64,000 bases of DNA, from assembly GCF_003852895.1 (NCBI RefSeq), contig NZ_QUSW01000011.1:124001-188000 (forward strand), written 5' to 3'. Position 1 is the first letter of the stretch. Every line of letters begins with the position of its first letter. The notes beneath the pieces were generated by a model. That model searched no databases and had not been told where the DNA came from. It saw only the letters and a list, made by a program, of their open reading frames with translations. The DNA comes from Rhizobacter terrae (GTDB lineage: Bacteria > Pseudomonadota > Gammaproteobacteria > Burkholderiales > Burkholderiaceae_C). Position numbers and translations under genes: made by a program. This document shows, one piece after another, positions 16,979-23,860 of the stretch.

Positions 16979-17854
16979 ATGTCTTCCATCGATCGCAGGC
17001 AATTCATGGCGCTGGCCGGGCTCGGCGGCGCGGTGCTGGTGTCGGGTTGCGCCACCGGCCGGCCGGACCAGGCCGACTTCTACTTCGTGCAGCTGTCGGA
17101 CACGCACTGGGGCTTCGAGGGCGCCCCCAACCCGGATGCCAAGGGCACGCTGCACAAGGCGGTGGCCGCGGTCAACGCGCTGCCACAGGCGCCCGACTTC
17201 GTGGTGTTCACCGGTGACCTCACGCACATCACCGACGACCCTGCCGAACGCCGCAGGCGGCTGGCCCAGTTCAAGGAGATCGTGTCGGCGCTGAAGGTGA
17301 AGACAGTGCGCTTCATGCCCGGCGAGCACGACGCGTCGCTGGACCGCGGCGAGGCGTACAGCGCGTTCTTCGGGCCGACGCACTACAGCTTTGACCACCG
17401 GGGCGTGCACTTCATCGTGCTCGACAACGTGTCGGACCCGGCCGGTGCCATTGGTGCGGAGCAGCTCGCATGGCTGGACCAGGACCTTGCGACGCAGGCC
17501 AAGGACGCGCGCATCGTGGTGTTCACCCACCGGCCGCTGTTCGACCTCTACCCCGCGTGGGACTGGGCCACGCGCGACGGTGCGAGTGCCCTGGAGCGGC
17601 TCATGCCGTTCGCCAACGTGACGGTGTTCTACGGCCACATCCACCAGGAGCATCACCACATGACCGGCCACATCGCCCACCACTCGGCGAAGTCGCTCAT
17701 CTTCGCGCTGCCGGCACCGGGCTCGCAGCCCAAGCGGGCCCCGCTGGCGTGGGATCCGGCGCAGCCCTACCGCGGCCTGGGCTGGCGGGAGGTGGAAGGC
17801 GGCGCGCGTTCGGCGGCCTGGGAGATTGAAGAGCACACGGTGGTGAAGGCATGA
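16979..17854 (+). CDS. Tat-exported metallophosphoesterase lipoprotein
   Basis: A 291-residue calcineurin-like phosphoesterase. The N-terminus SSIDRRQFMALAGLGG has a twin-arginine signal followed by a lipobox (LVSGC), so it is folded in the cytosol, exported by Tat and likely lipid-anchored. Metal-ligand motifs of the family are present: QLSDTHW, FTGDLTH, PGEHD (in place of the usual GNHD), FTHRP and GHIHQEHHH. The start at 16979 is preceded by AGGAG; an upstream ATG at 16856 reads into the divergent sigma-factor promoter and is rejected. Its stop overlaps the cupredoxin start by 4 nt. The substrate is unknown. Confidence 0.87.
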   Translation: MSSIDRRQFMALAGLGGAVLVSGCATGRPDQADFYFVQLSDTHWGFEGAPNPDAKGTLHKAVAAVNALPQAPDFVVFTGDLTHITDDPAERRRRLAQFKEIVSALKVKTVRFMPGEHDASLDRGEAYSAFFGPTHYSFDHRGVHFIVLDNVSDPAGAIGAEQLAWLDQDLATQAKDARIVVFTHRPLFDLYPAWDWATRDGASALERLMPFANVTVFYGHIHQEHHHMTGHIAHHSAKSLIFALPAPGSQPKRAPLAWDPAQPYRGLGWREVEGGARSAAWEIEEHTVVKA

Positions 17855-18225
17855 GCGGCGCACCCGTCTCGTCGCGCCGCCGTGCACTGGTATGGGCTGC
17901 AGGTTTGGGATTGGGCGGCCTGGGCCTTCGTTCCGTGCTCGCCGCTGACGAACGCACGATCGCGGTGACCGCGAAGAAGTTCGTCTTCGAGCCCGACGAA
18001 ATCCACCTGCGGGTGGGCGAGACAGTGACGCTCGTCCTCACCGCGCCCGAGGTCACCATGGGCTTCAACGCGCCGGACTTCCAGGCCCGAACCGACATCG
18101 TGCCCGGCCAGGAGGCGCGGCTGAAGCTCACGGCCACGCGCGCTGGAAGATTTCCGTTCAGCTGCGACGTGTTCTGCGGGTCAGGGCACGAGCAGATGGA
18201 TGGGGTGATTGTGGTGGAGGGGTAG
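17851..18225 (+). CDS. Tat-exported CuA-type cupredoxin domain protein
   Basis: A 124-residue periplasmic cupredoxin. Residues 7-32 are a twin-arginine signal (SRRRALVWAAGLGLGG). The mature domain ends with CDVFCGSGHEQM: Cys105, Cys109, His113 and Met116 reproduce the CuA spacing C-x3-C-x3-H-x2-M of cytochrome oxidase subunit II. The first CuA histidine is expected in the motif VxHxFxxP but here reads VTMGFNAP, so Met70 replaces His. It is a stand-alone domain with no membrane helices or haem partner gene nearby. It is translationally coupled (ATGA) to the metallophosphoesterase. It may carry electrons or copper in the periplasm under ECF control. Confidence 0.83.
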   Translation: MSGAPVSSRRRALVWAAGLGLGGLGLRSVLAADERTIAVTAKKFVFEPDEIHLRVGETVTLVLTAPEVTMGFNAPDFQARTDIVPGQEARLKLTATRAGRFPFSCDVFCGSGHEQMDGVIVVEG

Positions 18226-18271
18226 GGACGCGGCGAGAACCAGCCCTCTCGCAAAGATGCGATGGCTCAGC

Positions 18272-19471
18272 TCAGCGGTAGACGCTGCGGATCAGCGCGC
18301 GGTCCTCCTGCACTGGCAGGCTGCCGTGCACTGACCGGTTTCGCGCCAGCTGGGTGGTGATCGCCTCGGGCAATGGGCGGTCGATGACGAGCCGGGTCAA
18401 ACCGGTGTTGCTCTCCATGGCCTGCGCCATGATGTCCATGCCGTGGTCGGTGATGCCGTTGCGGGACAAGTCGAGTTCACGCAAGGTGGCGTTGCCGGCC
18501 AGCAATCCGGCAGCATGGCGGGCGCCGTCGTCCAGCAACTGATTGGCCGATGCGCCGAGTACTTTCGTGGAGGGTGCATGGCCCAGGTTGAGGCGCTGCA
18601 GGCTGGCGTGCCTGCTGGCCGCCGAAAACAGTGCCTTGGCGCCTTGCGGTCCGATGCCGTTGCTGGCCAGCTCCAGCGTCTGCAGGGTGTTGTTGTCGTC
18701 CAGCGCCTGCGCGATGAGCATGGCGCCTTGATCCATCAGCCTGTTCACACTCAGGTAAAGACCGCGCAGATGCGGCGCTTCCCGCAACAGCCGGGACAGG
18801 CTGGCGGCGGCAGACGGCCCGAGCGTATTCCCGCTGAGGTAGAGGAACTGGAGCGGGGCGATGCCGGTGCATGCGCCTTCCACCACAGCCAGCAGGCCTT
18901 CGTCGCGCAGGTCCGTGTTGACGAGGTCGAGGACACGCAGGTTCCGGCTGCCTCGCAGGATGTGTGCAATGCGGGCCGCGCCGTCCGGCCCCAGCGGATT
19001 GCGCTTGAGCCACAAGCCCGTGACCTTCGAAGACTCGCCGGCCAGCGCCGTCTGCAGATGTTCCGCGCCCTCTGGACCGATGTTGTTGCATCCGAGGTAG
19101 AGCACTTCGATGACCGGGTTGACCGTAGCCAGCTGAGCCACCGCTTGCGCGCCGACGTCGCCGATGGCGTTGGTGCCCAGCATCAGGCTGCGCACCTGAG
19201 AATTGGATCGCAATGCGCGGGTGACCTGCAGGCAGTTCTCTGCGCCGATGCTTTGCTTGCACAGGTCCAGCCGACCGTCTTCGATCAGGGTCCCGCGTGC
19301 AAAGCGCTGCGAGGACTGCACGGCATGGTCCGCACCGAGATGCGCCAGCAGTGGTGCAAGCTCCGATGCATCGCATGGCGTGATCTCAACGCGGTGCACC
19401 GGGCAGTGGATGGGGCTGGTATCGGCTGCCGGTGCATCCGTCGGCACCTCGTGCGGCGAGTCACCAGTCAT
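18272..19471 (-). CDS. Leucine-rich repeat protein, ribonuclease-inhibitor type
   Basis: A 399-residue protein with about nine LRR units of the ribonuclease-inhibitor subtype, roughly 28 residues each from about residue 90 to 370. Examples of the repeat core are LRVLDLVNTDLRDEG, LQTLELASNGIGPQGAKAL and LRELDLSRNGITDHG. The N-terminal about 80 residues have two cysteines (CPVHRVEITPC) and no signal peptide. The fold is common in eukaryotic and large-genome bacterial regulatory proteins and normally serves protein binding. Its start overlaps the SDR gene's stop by 11 nt, so it is the second gene of that transcript. Partner unknown. Confidence 0.82.
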   Translation of the reverse strand: MTGDSPHEVPTDAPAADTSPIHCPVHRVEITPCDASELAPLLAHLGADHAVQSSQRFARGTLIEDGRLDLCKQSIGAENCLQVTRALRSNSQVRSLMLGTNAIGDVGAQAVAQLATVNPVIEVLYLGCNNIGPEGAEHLQTALAGESSKVTGLWLKRNPLGPDGAARIAHILRGSRNLRVLDLVNTDLRDEGLLAVVEGACTGIAPLQFLYLSGNTLGPSAAASLSRLLREAPHLRGLYLSVNRLMDQGAMLIAQALDDNNTLQTLELASNGIGPQGAKALFSAASRHASLQRLNLGHAPSTKVLGASANQLLDDGARHAAGLLAGNATLRELDLSRNGITDHGMDIMAQAMESNTGLTRLVIDRPLPEAITTQLARNRSVHGSLPVQEDRALIRSVYR

Positions 19472-20801
19472 GAGGCTGGAAGTCCTTGAGGAAATGGCCG
19501 AACAGCGGCGTCTGGGCGTCGTTGATGCCGCTCACGATGGGATCGACCAGTCGTGCCATGCCGTCGATCACGTCCAGGGGCGCGAAGAATTGCTGCTCCT
19601 GCATCTGTTGCATCGCCTCAGGGTATGGGCGCTCGTCGGTGATCCAGCCGGTGTCCACCGCATTCATGTAGATGCCGTCACGCGCCCAGTCCTGCGCGCT
19701 GGTGCGCACGAGCATGTTCAAGGCGGCCTTGGCCATGTTGGTGTGCGGATGGAATTCAGTCTTGCCGTGGCGGTTGAACTGGCCTTCCATCGCTGAGGCC
19801 TGAACGACGAAGCGGCGCGCATGCGGCGAACGGTCGAGTGCCGGCTTGAGGCGCGAGGTGAGCATGAAGGGCGCCACGGCGTTCACCAGTTGCACTTCCA
19901 GAAGCTCCAGGGTGGGCACCTCCTGAAGGCGCTGCGACCATGAATTGCCGGGGCGCTTGTCGATTAACTGTCCGTGAACGTCATGCTCGCCCGGCGAGAA
20001 GTAGCTCTCAAAGCCGGGCATCTGGCCAAGGTACAGGGTGTGGGACTCCAGCAGCCACGGTGTGGGTTCGGCTGCCATCAGCGCGGCGTAGAACTCGCGC
20101 GGACGCTTGACGGTCTGCGCTGCGTTGTTGATGAGGATGTCCAGATGAGGCAGGCTGCCTTGCAGGCGGTCGGCCAAGGCCTCCACCGACGGCAGGTGGC
20201 GCAGGTCCAGGGCTTCCAGCGTCAGCCGGTCCCGCCATTCGTGTGCGTCGGGTTCATCCAGGAAGCGCCGCGCGGCGTCCTGTGGAAAACGGGTCGTGGC
20301 GATCACTTGCGCGCCATTGCGAAGCAGGCACAAGGCCGTCTGGAAACCGATCTTGATGCGCCCGCCGGTGACCAGCGCGATGCGTCCCCGCAAATCGACC
20401 TGCGGTTCGCGCTTCGCAAAGCTCACGCCCGCGCAGTCCGGGCAGAGGAGGTGGTAGAAGTGATGCAGATCGTTGTACGGCTGCTTGCAGACGTAGCACC
20501 GCTGGGCGCGGGTCGTCGCCGCCTTCGGGATGGACGTGGGAGACGGCAGCATCGCGGATGCCGGCTGCTGCGCGCGAACCACGCCGGTTTGCAGGCGCGT
20601 CCTGAGCAACTCGGCCCTGGCGGTTTCGCTGTTGGCCTGCCGGCGCTCGCGCTTGGCGGCCTTGTGGATCTTGGCCACCAGCGTCTTGAAGCGCGGGTGA
20701 TCGTCGATCTGCGAAGGATCGTCCGCGAGCCCTTGCAGCACCCGCAGCGCGGTGGCGAGTTCCTCGTCCTTGAAGTTCACCGTGATGCCTGCCGAATCCA
20801 T
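19461..20801 (-). CDS. Short-chain dehydrogenase-like protein with N-terminal zinc ribbon
   Basis: A 446-residue protein. Residues 1-80 are a helical region of unknown role. About 100-123 is a Cys4-type zinc-ribbon candidate (CYVCKQPYNDL then LLCPDC). From about 135 an SDR domain follows: LVTGGRIKIGFQTA (TGxxxIG-type NAD(P) loop), ILINNAAQT (NNAA), and a catalytic region reading VVQASAMEG ... HTNMAKAALN. In the last, the usual YxxxK tyrosine position is Thr, with Lys retained. The SDR part is longer than classical SDRs, with inserts before the active site. Coupled with the LRR gene downstream, it may be a regulatory or scaffold-associated dehydrogenase; activity is uncertain. Confidence 0.78.
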   Translation of the reverse strand: MDSAGITVNFKDEELATALRVLQGLADDPSQIDDHPRFKTLVAKIHKAAKRERRQANSETARAELLRTRLQTGVVRAQQPASAMLPSPTSIPKAATTRAQRCYVCKQPYNDLHHFYHLLCPDCAGVSFAKREPQVDLRGRIALVTGGRIKIGFQTALCLLRNGAQVIATTRFPQDAARRFLDEPDAHEWRDRLTLEALDLRHLPSVEALADRLQGSLPHLDILINNAAQTVKRPREFYAALMAAEPTPWLLESHTLYLGQMPGFESYFSPGEHDVHGQLIDKRPGNSWSQRLQEVPTLELLEVQLVNAVAPFMLTSRLKPALDRSPHARRFVVQASAMEGQFNRHGKTEFHPHTNMAKAALNMLVRTSAQDWARDGIYMNAVDTGWITDERPYPEAMQQMQEQQFFAPLDVIDGMARLVDPIVSGINDAQTPLFGHFLKDFQPHDW

Positions 20802-20838
20802 CGCCTGGAAATCTTGATGTGCCTGCGGCCTCGCAGGT

Positions 20839-20912
20839 GGAGAGCGAGCTGGATTTGAACCAGCGCCCCTCTCTGGCTGAGACAGTGTGCTTCCACTACA
20901 CCATCGCTCTCC
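20839..20912 (-). tRNA. tRNA-like element, copy 1 (isotype unclear, aberrant anticodon loop)
   Basis: On the minus strand this 74-nt element reads as a cloverleaf. The ends GGAGAGCGA/TCGCTCTCC pair over 9 bp. A D arm GTG/CAC has GG in its loop, and the T arm is GCTGG-TTCAAAT-CCAGC. The variable region is 4 nt. The anticodon arm is abnormal: stem CTGTC/GAGAG has a central G-G mismatch, and the 7-nt loop TCAGCCA lacks the invariant U33. No CCA is encoded; the sequence continues CCACC. It differs from copy 2 by paired changes in the T stem. It is either a degenerate tRNA gene or a structured tRNA mimic. Confidence 0.5.
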
Positions 20913-20948
20913 GCGGTGGATTCTAGAGGTGCTCCTGCTGGTGAGGGT

Positions 20949-21023
20949 GGAGAGCGAGCCGGGTTTGAACCGGCGCCCCCTCTCATTGGTTGAGGGTGTG
21001 CTTCCGCTACACCATCGCTCTCC
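20949..21023 (-). tRNA. tRNA-like element, copy 2 (isotype unclear, aberrant anticodon loop)
   Basis: A 75-nt minus-strand element 36 nt upstream of copy 1, with the same 9-bp ends and a near-identical D arm. The T arm is GCCGG-TTCAAAC-CCGGC. Compared with copy 1 the T stem carries a compensatory U-A to C-G change. The anticodon stem is CCCTC, which pairs perfectly with GAGGG if the loop is 9 nt (AACCAATGA), or with one mismatch to GAGAG if the loop is 7 nt (AACCAAT, which would present CCA but with A at position 33). The usual U33 is absent either way. It would be first in a two-unit transcript. Confidence 0.5.
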
Positions 21024-21031
21024 AAAGCTTC

Positions 21032-21796
21032 TTAGCGGCGGGCGGGCTTCCCCTTGCGACGCCGGAGCAGCCAGTGTGCCAGCGGAATGCCGCTGAATCC
21101 GATGCCGAAGATCAAGGCCATGACGGAGCCAAACCAGAGTTCCTGGAAGCCGACGATGCGCGCGTTGTACAGATAAGCCGGGTCTTCAGGGTCATAGGCG
21201 ACCTTCACCTGCTCGCCTTCGACGTACGCGGCCGGATGGCTGCCGACGGTCGATTCCAGGGTGTGTCGCTGTCCCAGGTGGTCCGAATATTCGACGACGG
21301 CCCGGTACGTGTCGCGGCCGGTGAGCCGGACCACGTGGCCGTCTACCAGGAGCGCGCGTTGCAGGAACTGGTGCCTGTCGAAAGCGAGGTAGCCGCTCAG
21401 GATCAGGGCCGCCACGCCGGCGCCGAAAAACAGGCCGAGGAACACCTTCGATCCCTTGGATGGCGCTGGCCGCGACGCGGGACGGCGGCCGAATCCACGA
21501 CGCCACGCCACCATGCGCTTCCACTCCGAGCCATTCAGATAGCCATCGAGCAGCGCCACCATCTGCGCATGCGGCATGTCAGTCACGGTCGACGAGTAGT
21601 GTTTGTCCTCCGATCCTTCCCGGTACTCGACGACGTACCCATCAGCGCGGCTGCCGGCCACCTGCACGTAGCGCTGTCGGCCGGCATCCAGGATGGCAAA
21701 GCCATTGCCGGGTAGGCCCAGCCTGTCCAGGGCGGCCTTCAGCTGGCTGCTGTCGGGCTTGCGGATGGTGGTGCCGTCTTCAGTCGTCAGTTTCAT
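21032..21796 (-). CDS. DUF3592-like membrane protein
   Basis: A 254-residue protein. The N-terminal about 110 residues are a soluble domain of unknown type (YVQVAGSRADGYVVEYREG). A membrane segment follows at about 120-140 (VFLGLFFGAGVAALILSGY), then an extracytoplasmic DUF3592-type beta domain (YRAVVEYSDHLGQRHTLES and VKVAYDPEDPAYLYNAR), then a second membrane segment and a basic C-terminus. The DUF3592 motif NPxxP is represented by DPEDPAY. The start at 21796 follows the upstream amidohydrolase stop by 7 nt; an ATG at 21850 would overlap that gene. Function is unknown. Confidence 0.72.
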   Translation of the reverse strand: MKLTTEDGTTIRKPDSSQLKAALDRLGLPGNGFAILDAGRQRYVQVAGSRADGYVVEYREGSEDKHYSSTVTDMPHAQMVALLDGYLNGSEWKRMVAWRRGFGRRPASRPAPSKGSKVFLGLFFGAGVAALILSGYLAFDRHQFLQRALLVDGHVVRLTGRDTYRAVVEYSDHLGQRHTLESTVGSHPAAYVEGEQVKVAYDPEDPAYLYNARIVGFQELWFGSVMALIFGIGFSGIPLAHWLLRRRKGKPARR

Positions 21797-21803
21797 GGAA
21801 AGG

Positions 21804-22763
21804 TCAAGGCGCCCGCAGGCCGAACAAGGCTGCGCCATTGTCCCAGGCAATGCGCCGGGCCACCGCCGCGGGCAGGTCGCCCAGCCAACGCCGATAGGCG
21901 GCCATGAGGTTCTCGTAGTCGTCCCAGCGCTGGTTGACCCAGGTGTCCGAGCCGATCAGGAAGCGCTCCGGCATGTCGGTGAGCAGCGCTCGCCACGGGG
22001 CACTCAGGCGGCCATCGCCGTCGGTCAATCCCGGCCGATAGGACAACTCGCCCATCAGCGTCGGATACCGCTTCAGCAACTCGCGCACTCGCTCGATCGG
22101 CACGCCGGCGATGCCCGTGTGCGCCCAGATCAGCCTGGCCCTTGGCGCATGCGCGAAGAGCTTGTCGATGGCCACGTCGTCCACATGCGCCAGCACCACC
22201 AGGCCGCGCTCCTGCGCGAGCTGCATCAGCTTGCGGGCGGTCGGCCCGTCGGCGTTCGCGCTGTCGTAAAGGTGGAACTCGCCGAGGCCGCGGTACGGCC
22301 CGGCCTCGGTGCCCGCGGCCAGCTCATGGTTGACCATCTCGACGATGCTCGGGTCCGAGTGCCAGTGGTTGTAGTCCTCGCGGTTGCGGTACAGCCGCAC
22401 GAAGGGCACCACCGTCACTCCGGCGCGCTGGGTCTGCTCGTGCGCCGCGGCCAATGCCTTGGTGCCGTCGTTGGGCCGGCTGTTGGCCACCACCGCTCGA
22501 ACGCCGCTGCGCTGCATGCGGCCCAGCACGTCGGCGATGGGGTAGGGCACCGCGGCCTCGACGTTGTAGTGCATGTGCGCATCGAAGAGTGGGCCGGTGT
22601 AGGCCGCCGCTTCAGCCGAAGCGGCCAAAGGCGACACGGCGGCGAGAACGCTCGCCACGCAAGCGATTGCGGCACCACGCGCACGATGCACCATCGCATG
22701 CACCCAGCGCCAGCAGGGACGTGTCCGCAGCCGGCCGGCACGATCGGCGATCTTCTCTAGCAT
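21804..22763 (-). CDS. Exported amidohydrolase family protein
   Basis: A 319-residue amidohydrolase of the TIM-barrel type (COG2159-like). After an N-terminal hydrophobic signal (about residues 28-50, ending AASAEAAAY), the metal motif appears as FDAHMHYN. Later motifs are [19 protein letters not shown], and LIGSDTW near the C-terminus, matching the usual H, H and D ligands. The start at 22763 is preceded by AAAGGA; a longer frame reaching 23579 merely shadows the opposite-strand lyase gene. It is divergent from that lyase gene with 27 nt between starts, an unusually tight arrangement, and overlaps nothing downstream. The substrate is unknown. Confidence 0.83.
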   Translation of the reverse strand: MLEKIADRAGRLRTRPCWRWVHAMVHRARGAAIACVASVLAAVSPLAASAEAAAYTGPLFDAHMHYNVEAAVPYPIADVLGRMQRSGVRAVVANSRPNDGTKALAAAHEQTQRAGVTVVPFVRLYRNREDYNHWHSDPSIVEMVNHELAAGTEAGPYRGLGEFHLYDSANADGPTARKLMQLAQERGLVVLAHVDDVAIDKLFAHAPRARLIWAHTGIAGVPIERVRELLKRYPTLMGELSYRPGLTDGDGRLSAPWRALLTDMPERFLIGSDTWVNQRWDDYENLMAAYRRWLGDLPAAVARRIAWDNGAALFGLRAP

Positions 22764-22790
22764 CGACGTCCTTTCAGGAGGAATCATTCC

Positions 22791-23570
22791 ATGAGCACTC
22801 AATCGGACAAGGCCACTGCCTTCCAGGCCTTGCATTCGCAACCCGGCTGTTTCGTCATCGGCAACGCCTGGGACGCAGGCTCCGCGCGCATGCTGGCTGA
22901 ACTCGGCTTCAAGGCGCTCGCCACGTCCAGCGGCGCATCGGCCAAGTCGATGGGAAAGGCCGACGGCCAGCTCACCCGTGAACAGGTGCTGCAGCATCTG
23001 CGCGATGTCGTCGGCGCTTGCGACCTGCCGGTGTCGGCCGACCTGGAGAACGGTTTCGGAGACCGGCCCGAGCAGGTGGCCGAGACCTTCCGCCTTGCGG
23101 TGGAGACCGGCATCGTCGGCGGGTCGGTGGAAGACGGCCCGCGCGAATCCAAGGAGCTCTACGACATCGGCCTCGCCGCCGAGCGTGTCGCCGCCGCGCG
23201 CGAGGCCACGCGCCCGCTCCCGTTTGCCTTCCACCTCACCGCACGCTGCGAGAACTTCATCCGCGGCCGCATGGACCTGGACGACACCATCCGGCGCCTT
23301 CAGGCCTACGAGCGCATGGGCGCCGACATGCTCTTCGCCCCCGGCCTGCGCACGCTCGAGCAGGTGCGCGAGGTCTGCAGCGCCGTGAAGCTTCCCGTGA
23401 ACTTCATGGAAGGCATCCCCGGCGCGTCCTTCCCGGTGGCGGCCCTCGCCGAAGCCGGCGTGAGGCGCGTGAGCCTGGCCACCTCGCTGTACTCCGCCGC
23501 GATGCGTGCGGCCCGCGCGGCGGCCAGCGAGGTGCTGGACAAGGGGACCTTCGACTACATCGGCAAGTGA
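22791..23570 (+). CDS. Isocitrate lyase/PEP mutase family protein
   Basis: A 259-residue TIM-barrel enzyme of the ICL/PEPM superfamily, which breaks or rearranges C-C or P-C bonds in alpha-keto acid-type substrates. The N-terminal [15 protein letters not shown], the metal-region motif [11 protein letters not shown] and the [17 protein letters not shown] stretch are characteristic. The ICL catalytic KKCGH motif is absent, so isocitrate lyase proper is excluded. PrpB-like or phosphonopyruvate-type activity is possible. The start has a good ribosome site (AGGAGG). Length is normal. A possible hairpin terminator follows at 23598. Confidence 0.85.
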   Translation: MSTQSDKATAFQALHSQPGCFVIGNAWDAGSARMLAELGFKALATSSGASAKSMGKADGQLTREQVLQHLRDVVGACDLPVSADLENGFGDRPEQVAETFRLAVETGIVGGSVEDGPRESKELYDIGLAAERVAAAREATRPLPFAFHLTARCENFIRGRMDLDDTIRRLQAYERMGADMLFAPGLRTLEQVREVCSAVKLPVNFMEGIPGASFPVAALAEAGVRRVSLATSLYSAAMRAARAAASEVLDKGTFDYIGK

Positions 23571-23597
23571 CGGATTCATGACGGCTTGACTGCATCA

Positions 23598-23626
23598 CGA
23601 GGGCGTTCGCGGCGGCCCTCGGGTTT
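23598..23626 (+). terminator. Possible terminator hairpin after ICL/PEPM gene
   Basis: A 7-bp stem CGAGGGC/GCCCTCG with a 10-nt loop (23598-23621) is followed by GGTTT. The T run is short, so this is a weak intrinsic terminator at best. Confidence 0.35.
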
Positions 23627-23860
23627 GCCCTGAGCGGTTCATCAACAAGCCCTTACGACTCCAACAGCCGGTTTACCCCGCACGAGGGTGCGAACTGCGA
23701 CAGTTTGAACCGGTTCGGCGCGCCCCGGTTGAAGCCCCCTTCACCGAGTGGCGTTGCCAACCGATCCAGTTTCCCTGTCGCGCTCGCGCATGTCCGCGCA
23801 ACGCAGTTTGGCGACGGCAGGGACATCACAACGATTTGACGACTCGGTGGGAGACCCCTC

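Noticed and set aside
20777-21096. Small ORFs across the tRNA-like pair as proteins
   Set aside because: They arise from the repeated tRNA-like sequence in several frames and have no start or ribosome-site support.
21804-23579. 591-residue version of the amidohydrolase
   Set aside because: The N-terminal 272 residues are antisense to the lyase gene and unlike any family; the start at 22763 with AAAGGA is used.
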